NCBI RefSeq assembly: GCF_030409335.1
Contig: NZ_JAUFPN010000191.1
Span: 78,153 to 142,152, forward strand
DNA from: Paeniroseomonas aquatica
GTDB lineage: Bacteria > Pseudomonadota > Alphaproteobacteria > Acetobacterales > Acetobacteraceae
Direction: 5' to 3'
Length of the DNA stretch: 64,000 bases
A program made the position numbers and the translations under genes. Positions 1 to 10,234 of the stretch are shown here, one piece after another. The notes below the pieces were generated by a model. The model made no database searches. It was given only the letters and a program-made list of their open reading frames with translations, and was not told the origin of the DNA. The first letter of the stretch is position 1, and each line of letters starts with the position of its first letter.

Positions 1-1022
1 ATCTCGGGGTAGGCGCCGCCCATCTGGCGGATCAGCGCCGGAACCAGGCGGTGCAGCAGCGGCTCGCGCGAGCCCATCATATGGGCGTGGCGCATGGCGC
101 GGCGGAGGATGCGGCGGAGGACGTATCCGCGCCCTTCGTTCGAGGGCATGACGCCATCGGCCATGAGGAAGGTGCCGGCGCGCAGGTGGTCGGCGACGAC
201 GCGGTGGCTGGTGCGCCACGGCCCGTCCGGATCCTGGCCGGTCGCCTCGGCGCTGGCGAGGATCAGGGCACGCAGGGTGTCGGTGTCGTAGTTGTCGTGC
301 TTGCCCTGGAGGATGGCGGCGAAGCGCTCGAGGCCCATGCCGGTGTCGATCGAGGGGCGCGGCAGGCCGACGCGGGTGCCGGGCGGCCCCTCCTCGTACT
401 GCATGAAGACCAGGTTCCAGATCTCGATGAAGCGGTCGCCATCCTCGTCCGGGGAGCCGGGGGGGCCGCCGGGGATATGGTCGCCGTGGTCGTAGAAGAT
501 CTCGGAACAGGGGCCGCAGGGGCCGGTGTCGCCCATGCGCCAGAAATTGTCGGAGGTCGGGATGCGGATGATGCGGCTGTCCGGCAGGCCGGCGATCTTC
601 TTCCAGAAGACCGGCGCCTCCTCGTCCTCGGTGTAGACGGTGACCAGCAGCTTGTCGCGGGCGAGGCCGAAGTCGCGGGTCAGCAGCTCCCAGGCGTGGC
701 CGATCGCCTGTTCTTTGAAGTAGTCGCCGAAGGAGAAATTGCCCAGCATCTCGAAGAAGGTATGGTGCCGGGCGGTATAGCCGACGTTGTCGAGGTCGTT
801 GTGCTTGCCGCCGGCCCGGACGCATTTCTGCGCCGTCGTGGCCCGGACGTAGGGGCGCTTTTCCTGGCCGGTGAAGACGTTCTTGAACTGGACCATGCCG
901 CTGTTGGCGAACATCAGCGTCGGGTCGTTGCGCGGGACCAGCGGCGAGCTGTCGACCACCTGATGCCCGTTGCGGCCGAAGTAGCCGAGGAACGTCGCGC
1001 GGATATCGTTGCTGCTGGTCAT
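1..1022 (-). CDS. alaS: Alanyl-tRNA synthetase, N-terminal 340 residues (partial)
   Basis: Charges tRNA-Ala with alanine in the cytoplasm. The visible part is the class II catalytic domain, recognised from [12 protein letters not shown], the [17 protein letters not shown] block and the motif 3 sequence GLERFAA. The start [15 protein letters not shown] matches the usual AlaRS N-terminus. The C-terminal editing and oligomerisation domains lie beyond position 1. It is the gene downstream of recA on the same strand, an adjacency common in proteobacteria. A GC-rich hairpin lies 11-33 bases upstream of the start codon. Confidence 0.97.
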   Translation of the reverse strand, partial: MTSSNDIRATFLGYFGRNGHQVVDSSPLVPRNDPTLMFANSGMVQFKNVFTGQEKRPYVRATTAQKCVRAGGKHNDLDNVGYTARHHTFFEMLGNFSFGDYFKEQAIGHAWELLTRDFGLARDKLLVTVYTEDEEAPVFWKKIAGLPDSRIIRIPTSDNFWRMGDTGPCGPCSEIFYDHGDHIPGGPPGSPDEDGDRFIEIWNLVFMQYEEGPPGTRVGLPRPSIDTGMGLERFAAILQGKHDNYDTDTLRALILASAEATGQDPDGPWRTSHRVVADHLRAGTFLMADGVMPSNEGRGYVLRRILRRAMRHAHMMGSREPLLHRLVPALIRQMGGAYPE

Positions 1023-1032
1023 CGCCGGTCCT

Positions 1033-1055
1033 GTCTGCCCCTGGGCCGGGCAGAC
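1033..1055. promoter_or_regulatory. Inverted repeat between recA and alaS
   Basis: GTCTGCCC (1033-1040) and GGGCAGAC (1048-1055) form a perfect 8-bp stem with a 7-base loop just upstream of the alaS ATG. No T-run follows on the minus strand, so a simple terminator is not clearly supported. E. coli AlaRS is known to bind a palindrome near its own promoter; a similar role here is only speculation. Confidence 0.45.
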
Positions 1056-1147
1056 GGGACAGGGTCGGGGAAGGAAATGTCCTCCCTCCCCAACCCTACC
1101 GGCCGCCCATGGCCTGCCAGCCTCCTACCGCGCGCGACGGGAGGCGT

Positions 1148-2200
<1,053 letters not shown>

Positions 2201-2391
2201 TTTGGCTATCCCTGGCTACTGGCCCTAGCGACTGGCCCTGCTGCTGGCTCGATCCGAGGTCGTTCGACGGCAACGGCTTGCGGTGACTGAAGCGGGACGG
2301 GCCGAGGGTTGCAACACCGCTCAGCCTGACCCGCCACCAAACCGTAACGGTAACGAAATCGACCTTACCACCGCCCGCTGGTGACGGACAG

Positions 2392-2420
2392 AGTATGGTC
2401 ACGTCCCTCGGGAAAAACAA
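2392..2420 (-). promoter_or_regulatory. Putative recA promoter
   Basis: On the minus strand TTGTTT (2420-2415) and CATACT (2397-2392) are separated by exactly 17 bases, fitting a sigma-70-type -35/-10 pair with 3/6 and 4/6 consensus matches. It would give a leader of about 185 nucleotides before the recA ATG at 2200. The LexA-like box directly abuts the -35 hexamer. Confidence 0.4.
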
Positions 2421-2435
2421 GAACATTTGGTAAAC
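2421..2435 (-). promoter_or_regulatory. Candidate LexA (SOS) box of recA
   Basis: The minus strand reads GTTTACCAAATGTTC, which is GTTT-N7-GTTC. The alphaproteobacterial LexA operator is GTTC-N7-GTTC, so there is one mismatch in the first half-site. Its placement immediately upstream of the putative recA -35 box supports it. lexA is not in the window. Confidence 0.45.
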
Positions 2436-2445
2436 ACGGCTTCGG

Positions 2446-3979
<1,534 letters not shown>

Positions 3980-3987
<8 letters not shown>

Positions 3988-5035
3988 GCCGCCTGCCCTG
4001 CAGGCGCCAGACATAGGCGATGATCTCGGCAACCGCCTGCCAATGCTCGGCGGGGATCTCGCTGTCCGGCTCCAGGCGCCACAAGGCGCGGGCGAGCGGC
4101 GGGTTCTCGACGATCGGCACTCCGTGCTCGACGGCCGCCGCCCGGATCCGGGCTGCCATGGCATCCACTCCCTTGGCCACCAGCCTCGGCGCCGAGGCCT
4201 GCCCCTGCGCATAGGTCAGGGCGACAGCGTAATGAGTTGGATTGGTGACGACAACCGTCGCCTTCGGCACGGCGGCGAGCATGCGCTGCCGGCCCCGCAT
4301 CTCCCGCAGGCGGCGCAGCCGTGCCTTGATGTGCGGGTCGCCTTCGTTGTCGCGGTGTTCCTGCTTCACCTCCTCGCGGCTCATCCGCAGCTTCCGCAGG
4401 TGACGCCACCGCACCCAGACCAGATCCAGCAGGGCGATGGCCCCGAATGCGAAGAGCGCCGCGACCAGCAGCCGCAGCACCCCCTGCCCCATCGCCCGCA
4501 GCAGCAAGGCCGGCGGCTCGTGCAGGGCGGCCTGCAGCACCGGCGGTTCGATGGCATGCCACAGGGCGGCGGCGACCAGGGCCAGCTTGATGAGGGTCCG
4601 GAGCAGCTCCGCCAGCCCCTCGGGGCCGAGCAGCCGCCGCAGTGCCGCGCCGGGATTGATGCGGGCCAGCTGCGGCGCCAGGGCCTCGGCCCGCAGCAGG
4701 ATGCCGGTCTGCGCCAGGCTGGCCAGCACCCCCGCCGCCGCCACCAGCCCGAGGAGCGGCAGCAGCGTCAGGGCAGATTGCCGGAGCAGGGCCGGAACCA
4801 GCGCCATGCCCTCGCCGGCGTTGGGTGCTTCCAGCAGGGCGCGCATCGCCTTCAGCCACGCCAGGCCAAGCGGCGGCAGGGCGAGAAACCCGGCGATGGT
4901 GCCGGAGAGCAGCGTGGCGAAGCCGATCGCCTCCCGGGAGACGGCGGTTTGCCCCTCCCGCCGGGCCTGATCGAGCCGGCGCTGGGAGGGAGCTTCGGTC
5001 CGGTCGCCTTGGCCGGCCTCCTCGCCTTCGGCCAT
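3980..5035 (-). CDS. flhB: Flagellar export switch protein FlhB
   Basis: Inner-membrane component of the flagellar type III export gate that controls the switch from rod/hook to filament substrates. At 351 residues it is normal length. The N-terminus has the DRTEAPSQRRLDQARREG block, then four hydrophobic segments, and the autocleavage motif NPTH is at residues 265-268. It starts 3 bases after the fliR stop and overlaps the kinase gene downstream. Confidence 0.97.
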
Positions 5036-5038
5036 GCC

Positions 5039-5797
5039 TCAGCCCGGCCCCGCCAGCAGCAGGGGTTCTCCGGCCGCCGCCAGCCAGACCGCGAGCATGG
5101 CCGGCAGCAGCAGGCCCATCAGGAGCAACCCGCAGATGATCTGTCCCGGCGCCGCGATGGCGAAAACCTGGACCTGTGGCGCCAGCCGCGCCAGCAACCC
5201 GAGGGCGAAATTACCCAGGACCGCAGCCAGGACCAGCGGCGCCGCCAGCCGCAGCGCCAGCGCCAGGCTGTTTGCCACCGCCTGCGCCACCGATTCCGCG
5301 GGAGCACCGAAGCCCAGCGATGCCCCCGGCGGCAGGACCGCGTAGCTTTCCGCCAGCGCCCGCAGCGGCAGCGCGTAAAGGCCGGTGGACAGCAACAGCG
5401 TCGCCGCCATCAAGGAGAACAGCCGCCCGGTCGCCGTGGCCTGGGACCCGAAGACCGGATCCGTCTGCAAGGGACTGGCGAGGCCGACCATCAGCGCCAT
5501 GACCTGCCCGGCCTGCGCCAGGGCCAAGGCCACGAGCCGCGCCAGCAGGCCGAGCCAGAGGCCGATCCCGGTCTCGAGGGCCAGCAGGCGCAGGAGCTCG
5601 GGCATGTCCTCCGGCACCGCGGGCAGGCCGGGCGCCAGGACCGGCAGCAGCAGCGCGACCAGCGCCAGCAGGAGGGCAAGCCGGATGCTCGCGGGTATGT
5701 CCTGCTCGCCGAGTCCAGGCAGCAGCAGCACGGCGCCCCCCATCCGCGCCAGCACCAGCACCGCCTGGAAGGCGACGGTGGGAAGCTGGTCCAGCAT
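5039..5797 (-). CDS. fliR: Flagellar biosynthesis protein FliR
   Basis: Polytopic inner-membrane protein of the flagellar export gate (FliPQR core). With 252 residues and the start MLDQLPTVAFQ it has the expected size and about six hydrophobic segments. The start codon overlaps the fliQ stop by one base (TGATG). Upstream in-frame methionines would run through fliQ and are rejected. Confidence 0.93.
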   Translation of the reverse strand: MLDQLPTVAFQAVLVLARMGGAVLLLPGLGEQDIPASIRLALLLALVALLLPVLAPGLPAVPEDMPELLRLLALETGIGLWLGLLARLVALALAQAGQVMALMVGLASPLQTDPVFGSQATATGRLFSLMAATLLLSTGLYALPLRALAESYAVLPPGASLGFGAPAESVAQAVANSLALALRLAAPLVLAAVLGNFALGLLARLAPQVQVFAIAAPGQIICGLLLMGLLLPAMLAVWLAAAGEPLLLAGPG

Positions 5798-6069
5798 CAG
5801 GGCAGGCCGCCGACTGCGACCATCCGGTCGAAGAGCGAACCGGCATAGCCGCGCATGGCGCCCGCCATGCCCGGCCCGAGGAGAAGGAGCACGACCCCCA
5901 GCACGACCAGCTTGGGCAGGAAGGCGAGCGTCGCTTCCTGGATCTGGGTCAGCGCCTGGATGACGGAAATGACCAGCCCGACCGCCAGCATGGCGCCGAG
6001 CGGCGGGCCGGCCAGCTGCAAAGCCATCCATAGGGCTTCCCGAACGGCCAGGGCGGTCTGGTTATCCAT
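5797..6069 (-). CDS. fliQ: Flagellar biosynthesis protein FliQ
   Basis: A 90-residue two-helix membrane protein of the flagellar export gate. The N-terminus MDNQTALAVREALWMALQ and the PPLGAMLAVGLVISVIQALTQ region are typical of FliQ. The start at 6069 gives the family length; an upstream in-frame methionine at 6132 adds an Arg-rich extension and is disfavoured. It lies between fliE and fliR in one leftward operon. Confidence 0.93.
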   Translation of the reverse strand: MDNQTALAVREALWMALQLAGPPLGAMLAVGLVISVIQALTQIQEATLAFLPKLVVLGVVLLLLGPGMAGAMRGYAGSLFDRMVAVGGLP

Positions 6070-6109
6070 GACGCACCGCCTCCTGCGGTGGACGCGCGGT
6101 GCCCCGGCG

Positions 6110-6403
6110 TCAGATCGGCATGCGCATGACATCCTGGTAGGCGGCGACGACCCGGTCGCGCACCGCGACCGCGGTCTGCAGGGCTAGCTCCGCGCGGGAG
6201 ACGGCGAGGACCACGTCCGACACGCTGCCCTGACCGAGCAACGCCTGGGTACTGGCCGCATCGGCACTGCGCCCAAGCTCGACCGCGCCCTCGACCGCCC
6301 GGGCCATGGTGGCGCCGAAGCCGTCCTCAGCCGCCGCCGTGGCAGGCGACTGCGTGGCGCGGTAGGCGGCCGCCGCGGCGACCGGAGCGACCGCGCCCGG
6401 CAT
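6110..6403 (-). CDS. fliE: Flagellar hook-basal body protein FliE
   Basis: A 97-residue protein at the base of the flagellar rod, linking the MS ring to the proximal rod. The C-terminal half (SRAELALQTAVAVRDRVVAAYQDVMRMPI) is the conserved FliE signature. Its ATG overlaps the flgC stop by one base (TGATG). Confidence 0.93.
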   Translation of the reverse strand: MPGAVAPVAAAAAYRATQSPATAAAEDGFGATMARAVEGAVELGRSADAASTQALLGQGSVSDVVLAVSRAELALQTAVAVRDRVVAAYQDVMRMPI

Positions 6404-6810
6404 CAGCGCAGCGCCTCGATCGTCCGGGTCAGCATGCCGCGCGTGGTCTCCAGCACCGACAGGTTGGCGCTGTAGCTCCGCTGCGCCTCGCGCATGTCCA
6501 TCATCTCGACCAGGCTGTCGACGTTCGGCTGCTTGACGTAGCCACGGGCATCGGCCGCCGGGTGCGACGGATCTTGCACCTGCGGGAATTCGCCGGGCGC
6601 GGTGCCGATGCGGCGGACCTCGACCGATTCGGCTCCCATCTGGCGGTCGAGCTTGTTGGCGAAGGTGACCGTCTTGCGCCGATAGGGATCGGCGCCGGCG
6701 GACTGGCCGGTGCTGTCCTGATTGGCAAGGTTCTCGGCCACGACGCGCAGGCGCACGGCCTGCACCTGCATGCCGGCGGCCGAGATCCGCAACGCGTTTT
6801 CGAGATCCAT
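6403..6810 (-). CDS. flgC: Flagellar proximal rod protein FlgC
   Basis: A 135-residue axial rod protein in the periplasm. The N-terminal helix MDLENALRISAAGMQVQAVRLRVVAENLAN matches the rod/hook family, and the C-terminal helix (EAQRSYSANLSVLETTRGML) completes the paired-helix layout. It is 17 bases downstream of flgB and overlaps fliE. Confidence 0.95.
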   Translation of the reverse strand: MDLENALRISAAGMQVQAVRLRVVAENLANQDSTGQSAGADPYRRKTVTFANKLDRQMGAESVEVRRIGTAPGEFPQVQDPSHPAADARGYVKQPNVDSLVEMMDMREAQRSYSANLSVLETTRGMLTRTIEALR

Positions 6811-6827
6811 GAGCGTGCTCCGTCAGG

Positions 6828-7211
6828 TTATTGCGGCCGCCCCAGGGCGGTGCGGAACAGGCCGACCCAGCGGCGGTACAGGCCGGTGGCCAGGGCATGC
6901 GCCGTATCGGTATCGGCCACCCGCATCGCCTCGCGGTCGAGGGACACGGCGTTGCCATTCGGGGCGAGGTCGGTCGCGGTGCGGTCGACGCGGGCACGGA
7001 TCGCCCCGCCGGTGCCGGGCAGATGCCGCGGCATGGTCTGGGTCATGCCGAAGGCGCCGGCCAGGCTGCGTTGGAAGCCGCCGATGTCGCGAGGGCGGAA
7101 GCCCGGCGTATCGGCATTGGCGATGTTCTGTGCCAGCACGCGCTGCCGCTCCTCGAGCCAGGCGATGCGGCGTTCGGCCAGGGCGACGGTTGATGTGCGC
7201 GTCAGGTCCAT
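6828..7211 (-). CDS. flgB: Flagellar proximal rod protein FlgB
   Basis: A 127-residue rod protein. RVLAQNIANADTPGFRPRDI is the hallmark rod motif. The start MDLTRTSTVAL at 7211 gives normal family length; a longer frame to 7259 adds only basic residues without a better ribosome site. It is the first gene of the leftward flgB-flgC-fliE-fliQ-fliR-flhB-kinase operon. Confidence 0.94.
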   Translation of the reverse strand: MDLTRTSTVALAERRIAWLEERQRVLAQNIANADTPGFRPRDIGGFQRSLAGAFGMTQTMPRHLPGTGGAIRARVDRTATDLAPNGNAVSLDREAMRVADTDTAHALATGLYRRWVGLFRTALGRPQ

Positions 7212-7308
7212 GCCGCATCCTTGGCGCCGAGGCGGAAAGATTCGGTGAATCCTCCGCACCCGCCCCGGCGCAGGGCTTTGTTAACCGCAGCGGCAGCATC
7301 ATGCCGGC

Positions 7309-7566
7309 ATGACCCAAGGTAGCAGTCCAGCCGCCTCCACCCACGCCGCGATCGAAGCCCTGCACGGCACGATCCTCATGGCCCGCGCCCTGGTCTCGAC
7401 CGGCCGACAGGTCGACCTCGCCGGGCTGGATGCGGAGGCCGCGGGTCTCTGCTCCGCCGTGGCGCAGCTGCCCAGGGCCTCGGCCCAGCCGCTGCGGCCG
7501 GCGCTGGAAGCCCTGGCGCGCGAGGTCGACGGCCTGGCCGCCGTGCTGCCGCCGCCTCCGTCCTGA
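7309..7566 (+). CDS. Small unknown protein in flagellar cluster
   Basis: An 85-residue, Ala-rich and probably helical protein with no signal peptide or membrane segment. I do not recognise a family. It diverges from flgB across 97 bases and precedes fliO by 44 bases, so it is probably part of the fliO-fliP transcript. The start codon overlaps a 12-bp palindrome (CATGCCGGCATG, 7300-7311). Confidence 0.6.
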   Translation: MTQGSSPAASTHAAIEALHGTILMARALVSTGRQVDLAGLDAEAAGLCSAVAQLPRASAQPLRPALEALAREVDGLAAVLPPPPS

Positions 7567-7610
7567 CCGCCGAGAACCGCCCCTCCCACCCATTGCTGGC
7601 AGGATGCCGC

Positions 7611-7892
7611 ATGACGATCGATGCTGGACATTGGCTGCAGGCGGCCGGGGCACTGACGGCCGTGTTGCTGCTGCTGGGCCTGACGGCGCGCGGGCTACGG
7701 GCCGGCAGACCGGGGCAGCGTGCTGGCCGCCGCCTGGCACTGCAGGAAGTGCTGGCGGTGGATACCCGGCGACGGCTGCTGCTGCTGCGCTGCGACGGGC
7801 GGGAGGTTCTGGTGCTGACCGGGGGCGGCCAGGATGTCGTGCTGGGCTGGCTAGCGGAAGGCGCCCCCCCCGTGCGGGTGCCGTCGCCATGA
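7611..7892 (+). CDS. fliO: Flagellar biosynthesis protein FliO
   Basis: A 93-residue single-pass membrane protein that assists FliP assembly in the export gate. One hydrophobic helix (about residues 8-25) is followed by a basic linker and a small soluble domain with VLVLTGGGQDVVLGWL. An AGGA sequence before the ATG at 7611 favours this start over the TTG at 7593. It overlaps fliP by ATGA, and position before fliP supports the call. Confidence 0.82.
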   Translation: MTIDAGHWLQAAGALTAVLLLLGLTARGLRAGRPGQRAGRRLALQEVLAVDTRRRLLLLRCDGREVLVLTGGGQDVVLGWLAEGAPPVRVPSP

Positions 7893-8629
7893 GGTGCCTT
7901 GGCCTCGGCGTGCTGCTCGCGGTCTGGGCGCTGCCGGCCGCAGCGCAGAGCGTCAGCATCGATCTCGGCGCGGCGGGCCAGTCCGGGGCCACCATGCGGC
8001 TGGTGCAGCTGACCGCGCTGATCGGCGTCCTGTCACTCGCCCCGTCCCTGCTGGTCATGGCCACGGCCTTCACCCGCATCGCCATCGTCCTGTCGCTGCT
8101 GCGCAGTGCGATCGGGGCCCAGGGCGTGCCGCCGAATCCGGTACTGATCGGCCTGGCACTGTTCCTGACCGCCTTTGTCATGCAACCGGTGCTGGAACAG
8201 AGCTGGCGCGACGGCCTGGCCCCAATGATGGAGGGGCGGCTCAGCGAACTCGAGGGCCTGGCGCAGACGGCGGAGCCCTTCCGCCGCTTCATGGCAGCCC
8301 AGGTGCGGGACGCCGATATGGCGCTCTTCGTCGACCTCGCCGGCCTGCCGCAGCCAGCCGAAGGCGCGGCCCCGGATCAGCTGCCCTGGCGGGCCCTGCT
8401 GCCGGCGTTCCTCGTGGGCGAGCTGAAGCGGGCCTTCGAAATCGGCTTCCTGCTGTTCCTGCCGTTCCTCGTCATCGACATGGTCGTCGCCAGCCTGCTG
8501 ATGTCGCTCGGCATGATGATGCTGCCGCCCAGCATCGTCTCGCTGCCCTTCAAGCTGATCTTCTTCGTCTTGGTCGATGGCTGGCGCTTGGTCTCGGGTA
8601 GCCTGGTGCAGGGGTTCGCCAGCGGCTGA
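7889..8629 (+). CDS. fliP: Flagellar biosynthesis protein FliP
   Basis: A 246-residue core component of the flagellar export gate with a cleaved signal peptide (cut near AAAQS) and four membrane segments. Conserved blocks include TAFTRIAIVLSLLR, GVPPNPVLIGLALFLTAFVM and FVLVDGWRLVSGSL. It is separated here from fliQ and fliR, which lie divergently across flgB. Confidence 0.97.
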   Translation: MRCLGLGVLLAVWALPAAAQSVSIDLGAAGQSGATMRLVQLTALIGVLSLAPSLLVMATAFTRIAIVLSLLRSAIGAQGVPPNPVLIGLALFLTAFVMQPVLEQSWRDGLAPMMEGRLSELEGLAQTAEPFRRFMAAQVRDADMALFVDLAGLPQPAEGAAPDQLPWRALLPAFLVGELKRAFEIGFLLFLPFLVIDMVVASLLMSLGMMMLPPSIVSLPFKLIFFVLVDGWRLVSGSLVQGFASG

Positions 8630-8637
8630 GCCATTCC

Positions 8638-8666
8638 GGCGCCGCACCGGCCGAGGGTGCGGCGCC
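8638..8666. terminator. Bidirectional terminator-like hairpin between fliP and speE
   Basis: GGCGCCGCACC (8638-8648) pairs perfectly with GGTGCGGCGCC (8656-8666), an 11-bp stem with a 7-base loop. It lies between two convergent genes. No clear T-run follows on either strand, so termination is inferred from stem strength and location. Confidence 0.65.
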
Positions 8667-8680
8667 GCCCCAGCCCAGCC

Positions 8681-9550
8681 CTAGGACTTGGGCAGGTGCT
8701 CGGCGATATAGGGCGGCAGGTTGAAGGCGCCGCAGTGGATCTCCGGCGTCCAGTACCGGGTCTGCCCCAGTACCCCGGCCGCGTTGGCACGGGAACGGAT
8801 CTCGGCCAGCGGCACGCGCCGCAGGGTCGGGTCCTTCGCCGCCCAGCCCAGGGTCATGAAGCCCCCGACATAGGTCGGCACCGCGGCGACATAGGCGAAG
8901 ACATCGGCGAAGGCCTTGGCCCGGCGGAGGCTGGTCTCATGCAGTTCGTCGGCCTGCATGAAGGGCACGCCGCACTGGTTGACCACCAGGCCGCGCTCGC
9001 TGAGCAGCCGGGCGCAATTGGCATAGAACTCGTCGGTGAACAGCACTTCGCCGACCCCGATGGGATCGGTGCTGTCCACGATCACCACATCGAAGCTGCC
9101 GGCCGCGGCCTGCCGGACGTAGTCGATGCCGTTACCGACGATGACCTCGGCACGCGGGTCGGACCAGGCTTCGCCGGCGATCCCGGGCAGGTATTCCTTG
9201 GCCAGCCGGATGACCTCGCCGTCGATCTCGACCATCACCGCCTTCTCGACGGTGCTGTGCTGCAGCACGCGGCGCAGCACGCCGCCGTCGCCGGCCCCGA
9301 TGATCAGCACCCGCCTGGCAGCACCATGCGCCAGCAGCGGCACATGAGTGAGCATCTCCTGGTAGACGAATTCATCCGCCTCGGTGATCTGCACGACGCC
9401 GTCGAGCAACATCACCCGGCCATGGAATTCACTCTCGAACACCATGATGTCCTGGAAGTCGCTCTGCACCCGCGCAAGTTCGCGCTTGACCCGGAAACGC
9501 TGGCCCCATGCGGGATAGAGCGTCTCGTTCACCCAAGAATCGGTCGCCAT
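8681..9550 (-). CDS. speE: Spermidine synthase
   Basis: Transfers the aminopropyl group of decarboxylated S-adenosylmethionine to putrescine. The 289 residues hold the SpeE fold: the GAGDGG nucleotide motif, VEIDGEVIRLAKEYLP, and the catalytic-site VDSTDPIG sequence. The start MATDSWVNETLYP is typical. It lies 71 bases downstream of speD, which supplies its substrate. Confidence 0.97.
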   Translation of the reverse strand: MATDSWVNETLYPAWGQRFRVKRELARVQSDFQDIMVFESEFHGRVMLLDGVVQITEADEFVYQEMLTHVPLLAHGAARRVLIIGAGDGGVLRRVLQHSTVEKAVMVEIDGEVIRLAKEYLPGIAGEAWSDPRAEVIVGNGIDYVRQAAAGSFDVVIVDSTDPIGVGEVLFTDEFYANCARLLSERGLVVNQCGVPFMQADELHETSLRRAKAFADVFAYVAAVPTYVGGFMTLGWAAKDPTLRRVPLAEIRSRANAAGVLGQTRYWTPEIHCGAFNLPPYIAEHLPKS

Positions 9551-9621
9551 CGAGGTTCCCTCAAACGAAGAAAGGCGGGACCCTAGGGCCCCGCCTCGGT
9601 TCTTACACGCTCGGTCCCGTG

Positions 9622-10077
9622 TCAGCCGGTCAGGCCCCGCTTGTGTTCCGCGAGCTGGATGTTGCCAGGCATGAAGCCCTTCTTCAGCACGGGAATGGCC
9701 TTGTAGGGGTTGCATTCGCCGCAGACGAAGATGTCCAGCGCGGCATAGTCCCGCTCCGGCCAGGTGTGGATGGAGACATGGCTTTCGGCCAGCACCAGCA
9801 CGCCGGAGACCCCGCTGTTCGGGCCGAAGTGATGGAAGTGTCCGTGCAGGATGGTCGCACCGGTAGCAATTGCCGCCTCACGCAACACCGCATCGATGTG
9901 CTCCGGATCCGCCAAATTAGTGGCATCCCAAAGGTCGATGATCAGATGCGTGCCGGCGAATTTCACGCCGTCACGGGTAACAAAATAATCCTTGGCCTCG
10001 CTCACCGAGGTTTCAGAGTTCTGGGCTTCGCTCGGGAGCAACTCCGAGACCATCCCCAGTTGGAGAAGAGCGTCCAT
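9622..10077 (-). CDS. speD: S-adenosylmethionine decarboxylase proenzyme
   Basis: Makes decarboxylated AdoMet for spermidine synthesis. The 151-residue prokaryotic proenzyme carries ESHVSIHTWPE, where the Glu-Ser bond self-cleaves to form the pyruvoyl cofactor, and a conserved FVCGECNP block. An inverted repeat GATCAAGATTGATC (10115-10128) lies 38 bases upstream, in the likely promoter region, and could be an operator. Confidence 0.96.
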   Translation of the reverse strand: MDALLQLGMVSELLPSEAQNSETSVSEAKDYFVTRDGVKFAGTHLIIDLWDATNLADPEHIDAVLREAAIATGATILHGHFHHFGPNSGVSGVLVLAESHVSIHTWPERDYAALDIFVCGECNPYKAIPVLKKGFMPGNIQLAEHKRGLTG

Positions 10078-10234
10078 TCGCGGGCTCCTATTCCCACCAG
10101 CAGATGACCAGGAAGATCAAGATTGATCAGGTCAACGGGGCGCGGATATGGGCCAAGGGGGGTTGTGACGCAAGCGAAAATCGTCCCACACCCGCCGAAA
10201 TTTTTGCCGCCCCTCCCGGTATCGGACGCCTGAC

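Noticed and set aside
1023..1147. An additional small gene between alaS and recA
   Set aside because: Open frames here lack ribosome sites and known similarity; the gap holds a hairpin and is otherwise unremarkable.
10115..10128. GATCAAGATTGATC as a specific known operator upstream of speD
   Set aside because: It is a clear inverted repeat, but I cannot match it to a named regulator, so I mention it only under speD.
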